Part shown: positions 1 to 7,861 of the stretch, in pieces
How positions within the stretch are numbered: position 1 is the stretch's first letter
How the letters are laid out: each line of letters opens with the position of its first letter
Source of the DNA: Muribaculaceae bacterium
GTDB lineage: Bacteria; Bacteroidota; Bacteroidia; Bacteroidales; Muribaculaceae
Direction of reading: 5' to 3'
Assembly: GCA_029058745.1 (NCBI GenBank)
Contig: JAIDXM010000109.1
Coordinates: 1-62,888 of the forward strand
Length of the DNA stretch: 62,888 bases
Notes under the pieces: generated by a model
What the model saw: the letters and a program-made list of their open reading frames with translations, nothing else
Databases searched by the model: none
Told to the model about the DNA's origin: nothing
Translations under genes and position numbers: made by a program

Positions 1-74
1 ACCAGGAATGGATGGACAACATAACCTCCGGCGAATACGAACGCTACTACGAGGACATGTACAAAAACCGTTGA
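1..74 (+). CDS. C-terminal end of an unidentified protein (5' cut by window edge)
   Basis: An open frame enters from the left edge and ends at TGA 72-74. Its last residues read QEWMDNITSGEYERYYEDMYKNR split over codons from position 3, an acidic and aromatic-rich tail typical of a real helical C-terminus rather than random sequence. The other frame through this stretch runs into the repeat island and looks non-coding. I do not recognise the family from 23 residues. It sits on the plus strand, followed by about 500 bases of repeats before the next gene, so it probably ends a transcription unit. Confidence 0.5.
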   Translation, partial: QEWMDNITSGEYERYYEDMYKNR

Positions 75-82
75 CAGCCCCC

Positions 83-151
83 CAACGTCAGGAACCCACC
101 CAATGCGGAAATCCGCTCAATATGGAAATCCACTCAACGTGGAAATCCGCT
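83..151. repeat. 17-bp tandem repeat, three clear copies plus one degenerate
   Basis: Copies at 101-117, 118-134 and 135-151 share the form CAAyryGGAAATCCrCT. A looser 18-base copy lies at 83-100, and a partial fourth clear unit (152-157) runs directly into the palindromic element at 156. No spacers and no open frame are associated with it. Confidence 0.75.
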
Positions 152-155
152 CAAC

Positions 156-255
156 GTAGGGACATGCCTTCGGCATGTAGCAATGGGTTCCCGTCTGATA
201 TTCTGGCATTTACAGAGCCATAGCGCAATCAAACATGCCAAAGGCATGTCCCTAC
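156..255. repeat. Short palindromic interspersed element, copy A
   Basis: A 100-bp element bounded by 13-bp inverted repeats: GTAGGGACATGCC at 156-168 and GGCATGTCCCTAC at 243-255. Each end also folds on itself as a 7-bp hairpin (ACATGCC, three bases, GGCATGT at 162-178 and 233-249). A second copy with the same architecture lies at 19884-19987, and both share a short TCCCGTC stretch in the middle. It carries no open frame, so it resembles a MITE-like or REP-like element. Confidence 0.75.
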
Positions 256-262
256 ATCGGTC

Positions 263-381
263 GGTTCCATCAATCCGGGTGTTCCGACATGGACGGTTCC
301 GTCAATCCGTGTTCCGACATGGAGGTTCCATCAATCCGGGTGTTCCGACATGATGGTTTCGTCAATCCGCGATGACGACAT
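263..381. repeat. About 30-bp tandem repeat, three copies plus a diverged fourth
   Basis: Units at 263-294, 295-323 and 324-354 have the form GGTTCCrTCAATCC followed by GTGTTCCGACATG. A fourth at 355-381 keeps the first half only. Unit length varies (29 to 32), so this is a decaying minisatellite rather than a CRISPR array. Confidence 0.7.
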
Positions 382-402
382 AACCGGAACGCATAAATAT
401 AA

Positions 403-459
403 TTTTTAGAAACAGAGGAAGCCTCCCCGACACGGGGTGGCTTCCTCTGTTTCTAAAAA
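403..459. terminator. Very long perfect hairpin, probable bidirectional terminator
   Basis: The 21-bp arms 403-423 and 439-459 are perfectly complementary. The 15-base loop holds another 4-bp CCCC/GGGG stem around GACAC. The outer ends are TTTTTAG and CTAAAAA, so each strand ends the stem in a run of T or A, which suits termination in either direction. It lies between the repeat island and the HAD phosphatase gene. Confidence 0.7.
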
Positions 460-587
460 CGGTGTCGCGAGCAAACCTTTCTGGCGTTGCCGTGTTGTAA
501 TAGCAGAGAGGCTTCCGGCGACGGAGGCCGTTACGATTCACACGCAAACAGTTCCAACAATATAAAAACCTGTAAAATCGTATTGCT

Positions 588-1535
588 ATGAAAAAGACTT
601 TTATCTTTGTTATGGCTCTCGTGTTCGGACTCTTCTGCGCCGACGCACAGACCTATGAGTACAAGCCCATAAAGGGATTCCAAGACCTTACAAACGAACG
701 TCTCGAAGCATTCCTCGAATCCACGGTGCCTATGCAGACACGCAAGGTGGCCGTGTTCGATTGCGACGGTACACTTTTCGGACAGGCTCCATATTATCTC
801 GCCGACGAGGCCCTATACGAGTTCGCGAAAAAAAATTATGAAGGGAAGACCGACTCCCTGTCGGTGGCGAAGATGAAGATTGTTGACCAGCTTCTCCACG
901 GCGACAACGTAGGGGTTGATTTCGTGCAGAACAGGGTACGCTTCCTAAGCGGACTCACCGCCGATGAGATTCAGAGCATAGGCGACGCCATGTTCCATGA
1001 GAAATATCAGAACAAGATGTATCCGGAGATGAAATCGCTGATAAAGAATCTTGAGAACTACGGTTTCGAGGTGTGGATTCTTTCCGCCTCTCCCGAACTC
1101 CTCTACCAGCGTTTCTGCGCCGAACAGCTCGGACTTCCGGAAGACCGTATCCTTGGCGTGAAGTCGAGAGTGGGAGAGGGAAATGTCGTCACCGACGAGC
1201 TTGTGTTCCCTGTGTCGCAGGATGAGGGGAAAGCCGATGTGGTGCGCACGTTCATAAAAGCCGACCCGCTGTTTGTCGGCGGCAACTCTCGCGGCGACCT
1301 TGAGATGATGGAGACTTCGGTAGGGTTGAAGATTATGATAAATCCCGACGACAAGAAACCTGAGAAGGTAGCCAATGGCAAGACTATAAAACAGTATTGG
1401 GAAGCCGACCCCAACTGCATCATCGAGTATTGCAACGACGTGCCGACAGAAGGAATCACATACGTCACCGAAGAATGGGGCGTGAAGAACAACGCCACCA
1501 ACGCGAAACCCTCGCAGGTGGTGATCAACTACTGA
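588..1535 (+). CDS. Exported HAD-superfamily phosphatase (phosphoserine phosphatase-like)
   Basis: A 315-residue protein with a signal peptide (residues 1-20, ending CADAQ), so it acts in the periplasm. HAD motif I is VFDCDGTLF with nucleophile Asp58 and acid/base Asp60. Motif II is the Ser of ILSAS (about 166), motif III is probably Lys215, and motif IV is GGNSRGDLEM (231-240). The helical cap between residues 70 and 150 is of the PSP/HAD-IB kind. The substrate cannot be told from sequence; secreted members of this group dephosphorylate small phosphomonoesters. It stands alone on the plus strand after the hairpin at 403-459, with no clear promoter consensus upstream. The next gene converges on it with 28 bases between the stops. 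Confidence 0.85.
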   Translation: MKKTFIFVMALVFGLFCADAQTYEYKPIKGFQDLTNERLEAFLESTVPMQTRKVAVFDCDGTLFGQAPYYLADEALYEFAKKNYEGKTDSLSVAKMKIVDQLLHGDNVGVDFVQNRVRFLSGLTADEIQSIGDAMFHEKYQNKMYPEMKSLIKNLENYGFEVWILSASPELLYQRFCAEQLGLPEDRILGVKSRVGEGNVVTDELVFPVSQDEGKADVVRTFIKADPLFVGGNSRGDLEMMETSVGLKIMINPDDKKPEKVANGKTIKQYWEADPNCIIEYCNDVPTEGITYVTEEWGVKNNATNAKPSQVVINY

Positions 1536-1563
1536 TACACTGACATCCGGATGCCATTGGGCA

Positions 1564-3060
1564 TCAGTCATCGTAGTCGCGGGAGGCGTCTTCCTTAATT
1601 ATGAGGAGGGTGTCTCCCGCCGACAGTTTACGCTTGCCGTTGGGGACGATATACCTGTCGCCACGGCGAATCATCATCACGAGCTGACCCTGCGGAAGTG
1701 CGATGTCGCTGAGGGTATTACCCTTCGTGAGGTCACTCTCCCGGAGCACCATGGTGTGGAGCGATGTCGGCAGTTCCTCGTCAAGCTCTACCCCGAAGTC
1801 TTCCTCTTGCTGTGCTGAATTGTCGATGAGCCGCAACTTGCGTGCCGCCGCGATTACGGTGGTGCCTTGCACCACAAGAGAAATCAATGTCACGAAAAAC
1901 ACGATGTTGAAAATCTGGGAGGCTCCCGGCACATCTGCCACCACCGGATATGTGGCGAAGATAATCGGTGCCGCGCCTCGCAGTCCTACCCACGACACAA
2001 ACGATTTGGTGCGCAGGTCGATTTTGCGGAACGGCAGCAAAGAAAGGAATACGCTGGCCGGGCGTCCCACGGCAATCATGAAAATACCAATCAGGAAAGA
2101 CACCGCGGCCACCGACAGCATCTCGTGAGGGTTGACCAGGAGTCCGAGCATCAGGAACACCACAATCTGCGCGAGCCACGTGAGTCCGTCCATGAATTTG
2201 GCGATGCTCCGGTGGTGGGGCAAGGTGGAATTGCCGAGCGCTATGCCGCCGATATACACTGCGAGGTACCCGTTACCTCCGAGGTTTGTCGTGGAGGTAT
2301 AAGTCAGGAATATGGAACCCAGTATAAGGATGGAAATCATGGCAGTGGCCTGTCCCGCGTCTTCGCGGGAGGCGGCGGAGCCGAGACGGCGGTAGCACTT
2401 TATGAGCCATCTGGTGAAATACCCCATCACGGCGCCCATCGCTCCCCCGACACCGAACTGAAGCAGAAGCTGCGCTATAATAGGTCCGGCAGACATCGAC
2501 CCTCCCAATGTGATCGCCTCTATAAGAATCAGGGTCAGCATGTATGCCATGGGATCGTTGGAGCCGCTCTCAAGCTCAAGCATGGGGCGGAGGTTATGCC
2601 GGAGGGCAACCTTCTGCGACCCGAGGATTCCGAACACCGAGGCCGAGTCGGTGGAAGACATGGTGGCGGCCAGAAGAAGCGACGGGAGGAGAGAGAAATG
2701 TATATTTGTCCATGGCATCCCGGAGAGCCAGAATATAAAGAGTCCCGTCACCAACGCCGTGAGTAGCACCCCGACAGAGGAAAGCACGAGTCCCGGCGCA
2801 ATCACGGGGCGTATGGCCGCGACTCTTGTTGACATTCCGCCGGAGAAAAGGATAATGCACAGGGCAATCATCCCCACGAACTGCGCGTCGTGCATATTGT
2901 TGAAATGGATTCCGAGGCCATCATTGCCGAATCCCATTCCCACGAGAAGAAACACCAGGAGGAGTGGCAGCCCGGTGCGGTAGCTTGTCTTTCCGATGAG
3001 CACTCCGGCAATCAGGAGCAACGACCCTAAGAGAAGAATGTTTTCACTGCTTATAATCAT
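1564..3060 (-). CDS. Potassium/proton antiporter, NhaP2 (CvrA) type with C-terminal RCK_C domain
   Basis: An inner-membrane CPA1 family antiporter that exchanges cytoplasmic K+ (or Na+) for protons. Residues about 1-400 are a Na_H_Exchanger domain with about 12 hydrophobic helices; the helix stretches STDSASVFGIL and ESGSNDPMAYML carry the buried acidic residues expected of the ion site. After a polar linker the last 80 residues (LRESDLTKGNTLSDI onwards) form a TrkA_C/RCK_C regulatory domain, as in NhaP2. I start at Met 3058-3060 (498 residues) because the longer frame would begin with the TTG that forms the -33 element of its promoter at 3121-3150. The 60-base leader can fold as CGCCC/GGGCG. 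Confidence 0.88.
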   Translation of the reverse strand: MIISSENILLLGSLLLIAGVLIGKTSYRTGLPLLLVFLLVGMGFGNDGLGIHFNNMHDAQFVGMIALCIILFSGGMSTRVAAIRPVIAPGLVLSSVGVLLTALVTGLFIFWLSGMPWTNIHFSLLPSLLLAATMSSTDSASVFGILGSQKVALRHNLRPMLELESGSNDPMAYMLTLILIEAITLGGSMSAGPIIAQLLLQFGVGGAMGAVMGYFTRWLIKCYRRLGSAASREDAGQATAMISILILGSIFLTYTSTTNLGGNGYLAVYIGGIALGNSTLPHHRSIAKFMDGLTWLAQIVVFLMLGLLVNPHEMLSVAAVSFLIGIFMIAVGRPASVFLSLLPFRKIDLRTKSFVSWVGLRGAAPIIFATYPVVADVPGASQIFNIVFFVTLISLVVQGTTVIAAARKLRLIDNSAQQEEDFGVELDEELPTSLHTMVLRESDLTKGNTLSDIALPQGQLVMMIRRGDRYIVPNGKRKLSAGDTLLIIKEDASRDYDD

Positions 3061-3120
3061 GACGAACGGTTTAATGATGAAGTCGCCTTGCGCCCCTTCG
3101 GGACTTTGGGCGTTTACTTG

Positions 3121-3150
3121 CAAATTTAGTGAAAAATCTCCGTTCTGCAA
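3121..3150 (-). promoter_or_regulatory. Bacteroidetes-type promoter of the antiporter gene
   Basis: On the minus strand TTG (3150-3148), 19 bases, then TAAATTTG (3128-3121), matching the TTG / TAnnTTTG consensus. It places transcription start near 3114 and rules out the upstream TTG start codon. Confidence 0.65.
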
Positions 3151-3215
3151 TGATTGGCGAGATAATGGGAAGTGATAAGGGGGGACACAAAAATAAGTGT
3201 AGCCGCGCTGTTATG

Positions 3216-3247
3216 TTTGTTAATCCGATGTTTTTTCCATATTTTTG
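3216..3247 (+). promoter_or_regulatory. Bacteroidetes-type promoter of the aldo/keto reductase gene
   Basis: TTTG (3216-3219), 20 bases, TATTTTTG (3240-3247), a perfect match to the -33/-7 consensus and spacing. The predicted start near 3254 leaves a leader of about 14 bases before ATG 3268. Confidence 0.7.
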
Positions 3248-3267
3248 TGGAATAAACAATCCAAACT

Positions 3268-4290
3268 ATGATTGAACCAATCTATAAGGCATCCGACCTC
3301 CGCTATGAGTCAGGCATGGCATATGCGCGTAGCGGAAGGAGCGGGATATTGTTGCCCCGCATATCTCTCGGTTTCTGGCACAACTTCGGAGAGGTTGACC
3401 CTCTTTCGAGAAGCAAGGAAATCATGCGCTTCGCGTTCGACAACGGCATCACGAGTTTCGACCTCGCCAACAATTACGGACCCGGTTACGGGACAGCCGA
3501 GGAAGCGTTCGGATATGTGTTCGACAAATCGTTCCGTCACTACCGCGACGAGATGTTCATAGCAAGCAAGGCAGGCTACGACATGTGGCCGGGGCCATAT
3601 GGCAACTGGGGTTCGCGGAAATATCTTATGGCATCGCTCGACCAGAGTCTCACACGCATGAAACTCGATTATGTCGATGTCTTCTACAGCCATCGCTATG
3701 ACCCCGAGACTCCGCTTGAGGAAACCCTCCAGGCCCTTGTGGATATCGTGCGTCGCGGCAAGGCCCTGTATGTAGGCATATCCCGATGGCCTCTCGAGGC
3801 AGCCCGCTTCGCGTTCCGCTATCTGCGGGAACGCGACACGCCGTGTCTGATTTTCCAGGACCGCTATAACATACTCGACAGGAAGGTGGCGGAAAGTGGG
3901 GTGCTTGATTGCGTGGCGGAAAACGGCTCCGGGTTCATAGCCTTCTCGCCACTCGCCCAGGGCATACTCACGTCGCGCTATCTCGGCGGCGTGCCCGAAG
4001 GGTCGAGGGCATCGTCAGGGCGTTTCCTGAAAGCCTCGCAGATTACTCCCGGACTTGTCGGGGAGATTGCCGAACTTAACCGGATTGCCGAGTCTCGCGG
4101 GGAGACACTCGCGCAGATGGCGTTGTCGTGGGTGCTCAACGACAGCCGTGTCACTTCCGTCATCGTGGGATGCAGCAGTGTGGCGCAGCTTGCCGACAGC
4201 ATCAAGGCCGTGGAGGCTCCCGCATTTGACGCCGACACCCTTGCCCGTATCGACTCTGTGGCGGAGAGGATGAGAGAGTCGATGCAGTGA
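3268..4290 (+). CDS. Aldo/keto reductase, YghZ/Gpr-like (L-glyceraldehyde 3-phosphate reductase family)
   Basis: A 340-residue cytoplasmic NADPH-dependent reductase of the Kv-beta/YghZ subgroup. The family signature WHNFG lies near the N-terminus. The AKR catalytic residues can be seen in order: Asp and Tyr in FDLANNYG, Lys in SKAGYDMWPGPYG, and His in FYSHRYD. A C-terminal SVIVGCSSVAQL segment matches the cofactor-phosphate loop. E. coli YghZ reduces L-glyceraldehyde 3-phosphate and detoxifies methylglyoxal; the same role here is inferred from close similarity across the whole length. It has its own promoter 20 bases upstream and is followed after 120 bases by the aminopeptidase gene on the same strand. 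Confidence 0.88.
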   Translation: MIEPIYKASDLRYESGMAYARSGRSGILLPRISLGFWHNFGEVDPLSRSKEIMRFAFDNGITSFDLANNYGPGYGTAEEAFGYVFDKSFRHYRDEMFIASKAGYDMWPGPYGNWGSRKYLMASLDQSLTRMKLDYVDVFYSHRYDPETPLEETLQALVDIVRRGKALYVGISRWPLEAARFAFRYLRERDTPCLIFQDRYNILDRKVAESGVLDCVAENGSGFIAFSPLAQGILTSRYLGGVPEGSRASSGRFLKASQITPGLVGEIAELNRIAESRGETLAQMALSWVLNDSRVTSVIVGCSSVAQLADSIKAVEAPAFDADTLARIDSVAERMRESMQ

Positions 4291-4410
4291 GTATGTGGTG
4301 GGCCTCTCAAACGCTGACCCACATTCCTATGGCATGTGCCTGCATCCAAAAATGCATAGGCGTTTGCGGCCATAACCCGGATTGATAATCAAAGAAACAA
4401 ATATATTGCT

Positions 4411-5784
4411 ATGTTCGATAAAAAAACCTACATCAGACGTCGGGCCGAACTGAAGAAACGAGTCGGCTCCGGCGTGTTGCTTTTCCTGGGCAACGACGAC
4501 TGCGGCTGCAACTACGCCGACAACACATATCCTTATCGTCAGGATTCCACTTTCCTCTATTATTTCGGTCTTCCGTTCGCAGGACTGTCGGCCATAATCG
4601 ACATCGACAACGACCGTGAGATTATATTCGGTGATGAACTCACCATCGACGCGATAGTGTGGATGGGCACTCAGCCCACACTCCATGAGAAAGCCCACAG
4701 TGTGGGAGTGGATTGCGTGTGTCCCTCCTCGACGCTCCGCGCCACCCTCGACAAGGCTGTCGCCTCAGGGCAGAGGGTACACTATCTTCCGGTGTATCGT
4801 GCCGAACATTCCCTGAAGCTCTGGAGCCTTCTCGACGTGAAGCCCGGAAGTGAAAAGCCGTCGGCCGAATTCATATGTGGCGTGGTGGATATGCGCAACC
4901 ATAAGACAGCGGAGGAAATCGTGGAAATCGAGAAAGCCTGCGACGTGACGGCTGAGATGCATCTCGCGGCAATCCGCGGAGTGCGTCCCGGGATGCATGA
5001 ATATGAGGTGGCGGCAATCATTGAGAACGCGGCCGCCAGCCGCGACTGTTCTCTCTCGTTCCCCACCATCTGCACCATAAACGGACAGACCCTCCACAAC
5101 CATTATCACGGCAACCTGATAAAAGAGGGGGACATGGTGCTGATAGACGCGGGCGCGGAACGGCCCTCGGGATATGCCGGCGACATGTCATCTACCATAT
5201 GCGCCGGAAAGAATTTCTCTCCGCGCCAGAAGTCTATCTACGACATCCAGGTGGCATCTCACCTCGCGGCGGTGGATATGCTCGCTCCAGGAGTGCCTTT
5301 CGTGGATGTCTATGAGCGTTCGGCTGAGGTGATATGCGCCGGTCTCAAAGACCTCGGCATCATGAAGGGGGACCCTGCGGAGGCTGTCAAGGCCGGCGCG
5401 CACGCCATGTTCTTCCCCTGTGGCCTTGGACATATGATGGGACTTGACGTGCATGACATGGAAAACCTCGGAGAGGTGTGGGTTGGATATGGAGGCAAGC
5501 CCAAGAGCACCCAGTTCGGACGCAAGTCATTGCGCCTGGCCCGGCCACTGGAAGAAGGGTTCGTGCTCACCATCGAGCCTGGCGTCTATTTCATTCCCGA
5601 ACTCATCGACCTTTGGAAAGGGGAGGGAAGATTCGCCGACTTCATCAATTATCAGGAACTCGACAAATGGCGTGGCTTCGGCGGAATCCGTAATGAGGAG
5701 GATTATCTCATCACCGCAGATGGCGCCCGCCGCCTCGGGAAAAAGATACCGTTGACAACCGAAGAAGTGGAGGCCCTCAGATGA
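4411..5784 (+). CDS. pepP: Xaa-Pro aminopeptidase (M24B, PepP type)
   Basis: A 457-residue cytoplasmic dimetal peptidase that removes N-terminal residues preceding proline. Residues 1-150 form the aminopeptidase P N-terminal domain. The pita-bread domain follows with the metal ligands in their usual motifs: Asp of LIDAGAE and of GYAGDMSST, His of GLGHMMGLDVHD, Glu of TIEPGVYF and Glu of GGIRNEEDYL. The catalytic His lies in HNHYHGN. Length and motif order are those of complete enzymes. Its stop overlaps the ATG of the downstream exporter by 4 bases (ATGA), implying translational coupling. Confidence 0.9.
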   Translation: MFDKKTYIRRRAELKKRVGSGVLLFLGNDDCGCNYADNTYPYRQDSTFLYYFGLPFAGLSAIIDIDNDREIIFGDELTIDAIVWMGTQPTLHEKAHSVGVDCVCPSSTLRATLDKAVASGQRVHYLPVYRAEHSLKLWSLLDVKPGSEKPSAEFICGVVDMRNHKTAEEIVEIEKACDVTAEMHLAAIRGVRPGMHEYEVAAIIENAAASRDCSLSFPTICTINGQTLHNHYHGNLIKEGDMVLIDAGAERPSGYAGDMSSTICAGKNFSPRQKSIYDIQVASHLAAVDMLAPGVPFVDVYERSAEVICAGLKDLGIMKGDPAEAVKAGAHAMFFPCGLGHMMGLDVHDMENLGEVWVGYGGKPKSTQFGRKSLRLARPLEEGFVLTIEPGVYFIPELIDLWKGEGRFADFINYQELDKWRGFGGIRNEEDYLITADGARRLGKKIPLTTEEVEALR

Positions 5785-6683
5785 GACAGTCAGGCAAACC
5801 TGTGATACTCGGGGCTGTGGCAGTGTTGAGCTGGTCAACGGTAGCCACAGCCTTCAAGATAGCCCTCAGCCATCTCTCCACATTCGAGATGGTGTTTGTG
5901 GCCACACTCACCGCCCTCGTGATTTTCACCGTATGGATGACGGTCACAGGGTCTTGGAAAGAACTGCGCGGTCTGACCCCTTCCCTGTGGGGACGATTCG
6001 CGTTGCTCGGGTTCATCTCCCCTGTGGCCTACTATCTCATCCTGTTCAAGGCCTACGATTATCTCCCCGCCCAGATTGCGCAACCGGTCAATTACCTGTG
6101 GCCCATACTCCTTACGGTGATGCTTGCTGTGATATCGCGTAAGCCTATCCCCGGGGCCAAATATATAGGCATGGCCGTGTCGCTTGCCGGCGTGGCGGCA
6201 ATCTCTATCGGAGGAAAGGGTATTGCGGGGAGCGTGTCTGTGACCGGACTGCTCCTCGGGCTTGGCAGCGCTTTCCTGTGGGCTCTCTATTGGATTGTGA
6301 ACGACGGACTGAAAGACAAGGTGGGTGAGGCCACCTCACTGTTCCTCACCTTCCTGTTCGGCATGGTGTATCTCCTTGCCGGCACACTCGTCGCCCCACT
6401 GTCGCCCATGAACATGGAGGCCATCCTGTCCGGGGCCTACATAGGCGCGTTCGAGATGGGGGTGCCGTTCATCTGCTTCGGAATGGCAATCCGCCACACC
6501 GACAATCCGGCCCTCATCAACCAGATGTGCTATCTTTCCCCCTTCCTGTCGCTCTTCTTCATCTCCCTCATACTTGGAGAGCCCATCATGCCCACCACCT
6601 ACATCGGGCTTGCCCTGATTGTGGGAGGACTGGCCTACAACCAGTATTTCGCTGGCCGACGCGACGTGCGCCGCGCCGCCTGA
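5781..6683 (+). CDS. EamA/DMT-family transporter
   Basis: A 300-residue inner-membrane protein with about 10 hydrophobic helices arranged as two EamA repeats (roughly 8-145 and 160-295). Members export amino acids or other metabolites. The N-terminal repeat (AVLSWSTVATAFKIAL) and NYLWPILLTV helix recall the aromatic amino acid exporter YddG, but the substrate is not established. It overlaps the aminopeptidase stop by 4 bases, so peptidase and exporter are probably co-expressed; export of amino acids freed from peptides would fit. A hairpin at 6692-6740 follows the stop. Confidence 0.85.
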   Translation: MRQSGKPVILGAVAVLSWSTVATAFKIALSHLSTFEMVFVATLTALVIFTVWMTVTGSWKELRGLTPSLWGRFALLGFISPVAYYLILFKAYDYLPAQIAQPVNYLWPILLTVMLAVISRKPIPGAKYIGMAVSLAGVAAISIGGKGIAGSVSVTGLLLGLGSAFLWALYWIVNDGLKDKVGEATSLFLTFLFGMVYLLAGTLVAPLSPMNMEAILSGAYIGAFEMGVPFICFGMAIRHTDNPALINQMCYLSPFLSLFFISLILGEPIMPTTYIGLALIVGGLAYNQYFAGRRDVRRAA

Positions 6684-6691
6684 ACGTCTAT

Positions 6692-6740
6692 CACGTGCTG
6701 ACACTGCCGCGCCTGTCGTGGCCGGCAGTGTCAGTACGTG
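6692..6740. terminator. Hairpin after the aminopeptidase-exporter unit
   Basis: Arms 6692-6709 (CACGTGCTGACACTGCCG) and 6723-6740 pair over 18 positions with one mismatch. No T run follows, so it is a likely but not classical terminator. Confidence 0.5.
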
Positions 6741-6806
6741 AAACTGTTAATAATAGGCAGATAGACGGCTGAAATGTTAAAAATGAGAATCTTTTTGATG
6801 AAAAAG

Positions 6807-6837
6807 TTGTATGTGATGTTAAAATGATATAACTTTG
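6807..6837 (+). promoter_or_regulatory. Promoter of fimbrial cluster 1 leader
   Basis: TTG (6807-6809), 20 bases, TAACTTTG (6830-6837), matching the Bacteroidetes consensus exactly. Predicted start near 6844, at the foot of the first hairpin of the structured leader and 360 bases before the first gene of the cluster. Confidence 0.7.
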
Positions 6838-6843
6838 CAAAGC

Positions 6844-7158
6844 CGACTCGCTTCGGAAGCCCGCAGTCGTGGGTAGAGGGGAGGGGAGGCAGACATATTT
6901 AAAGCGTAACTTAACGCTCTATTCTTGACACCTTGAAACTTCGCAACTTTCAAATTCTAAGTCAAGGGTTCAGCAACAGTGGACGCCGCATGGATATGAA
7001 TTTCCGTGTACAGGGGCTAAGCGCGTGAGCGTGAGGCTCCCAATGCATATATTCATATTTTGCGTGGGCTTCTGTGTTGCCATCCTACTTAGAAGGGCAT
7101 GCGAAGGCCTCAGGGTGTGGGATGACAGCAGGATTGATTCCCACGCTTTTGTTTTTTA
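6844..7158 (+). ncRNA. Candidate structured leader RNA ending in an intrinsic terminator
   Basis: This 315-base transcript would run from the promoter start to a T-rich terminator. Visible helices: 6844-6848 with 6865-6869 around an inner GCTTCGGAAGC hairpin; CTTGAC 6924-6929 with GTCAAG 6961-6966, enclosing TTGAAA 6933-6938 with TTTCAA 6948-6953; a rod with GCAACAG 6973-6979 pairing near 7071-7080, CGCA 6987-6990 with TGCG 7061-7064, and ATATGAAT 6994-7001 with ATTCATAT 7051-7058; and the terminator stem 7115-7122 with 7139-7146. GCGTGGG at 7062-7068 could pair with the 3' arm of the terminator instead, offering a rival structure. It may be a free sRNA or an attenuator for the fimbrial operon. 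I cannot assign it to a known RNA family. Confidence 0.5.
7115..7158 (+). terminator. Intrinsic terminator inside the cluster 1 leader
   Basis: GTGTGGGA (7115-7122) pairs with TCCCACGC (7139-7146) with one G-U, followed by TTTTGTTTTTT (7147-7157). It lies between the promoter at 6807 and the first gene at 7205, so transcription of the operon from that promoter must read through it. Confidence 0.65.
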
Positions 7159-7204
7159 TAATTCCTCCCATAGGGAATCGGGGAGATTGGCTCATATCAC
7201 TCAC

Positions 7205-7831
7205 ATGCTTTCAGGCATACTTTTCAGAACATTTAGCTTATATCAACGGAGACTGTCATTACCGCTTGCCGCCATCATTATGATGCTGTGTAACTTGCCG
7301 GTACGCTCGCAGGATGTGGCTTTGAAGTCGAACATCCTGTATGACGCGACATTGTCACCGAATATAGGTGTTGAGGTAGGGATTTCTCCCCGATGGACAT
7401 TCGACCTTTCGGGAAACCTCAATCTGTGGACTGTCGGAGACGGCCACAAGTGGCGCCACTGGATGCTTCAGCCGGAGGCCCGTTATTGGTTCTGCCAGCG
7501 TTTCGCAGGCCATTTCCTGGGATTCCACGCTTTGGGCGGCCAATACAATTTCGGGAACCTTGACATGGGTTTCAAATTCCTTGGCACAGATTTCAGAAAC
7601 CTCAAAGACCGCCGCTACGAAGGGTGGGGGATAGGAACCGGCGTGGCCTATGGATATGCCTGGCCGCTCTCGAAACACTGGAACCTTGAGGCCGAATTCG
7701 GCTTCGGGTGGGTGTGGACCCGTTTCGACTCATATCCCTGCGCGGAGTGTGGCTCCAAAATCGACGACGGCAGAGTCCACAATTATGTGGGACCCACGAA
7801 AATCGCGGTCAATATCGAGTATGTGTTCTAA
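7205..7831 (+). CDS. DUF3575 protein, fimbrial cluster 1
   Basis: I place the start at ATG 7205 (208 residues). Longer frames begin at GTG codons inside the structured leader and cross the terminator. The N-terminus is a signal peptide ending near RSQD, and the rest is beta-rich with many Trp, Gly and aromatic residues (LKSNILYDAT, GFHALGGQYNFG, WGIGTGVAYGY) as in the DUF3575 family of Bacteroidetes, which looks like a small outer-membrane barrel. A CAECGSK motif sits near the C-terminus, matched by CYECGAK in the paralogue at 35502-36110. DUF3575 genes commonly head fimbrial loci; the molecular role is not known. The DUF3868 gene follows after 30 bases. Confidence 0.82.
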   Translation: MLSGILFRTFSLYQRRLSLPLAAIIMMLCNLPVRSQDVALKSNILYDATLSPNIGVEVGISPRWTFDLSGNLNLWTVGDGHKWRHWMLQPEARYWFCQRFAGHFLGFHALGGQYNFGNLDMGFKFLGTDFRNLKDRRYEGWGIGTGVAYGYAWPLSKHWNLEAEFGFGWVWTRFDSYPCAECGSKIDDGRVHNYVGPTKIAVNIEYVF

Positions 7832-7861
7832 TCCATCTTCCAACTAACAGCTTATACAGAA

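Noticed and set aside
83..381. CRISPR-like repeats
   Set aside because: The 17-bp and 30-bp units are directly adjacent with no unique spacers, vary in length, and no cas gene is near.
362..547. 61-codon minus-strand open frame
   Set aside because: It runs through both arms of the long hairpin and has no protein-like composition.
1867..2766. 299-codon plus-strand open frame over the K+/H+ antiporter gene
   Set aside because: It is a His/Arg-rich antisense shadow of a membrane protein gene.
7025..7204. N-terminal extension of the DUF3575 protein and a second small frame from 7074
   Set aside because: Both begin with GTG inside the structured leader and cross an intrinsic terminator; the ATG at 7205 opens a normal signal peptide.
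6740..7205. Invertible promoter for fimbrial cluster 1
   Set aside because: I looked for inverted repeats flanking the promoter, as in Bacteroides phase-variable loci; the pairs found are local hairpins within the transcribed leader, and no serine or tyrosine invertase gene is near.
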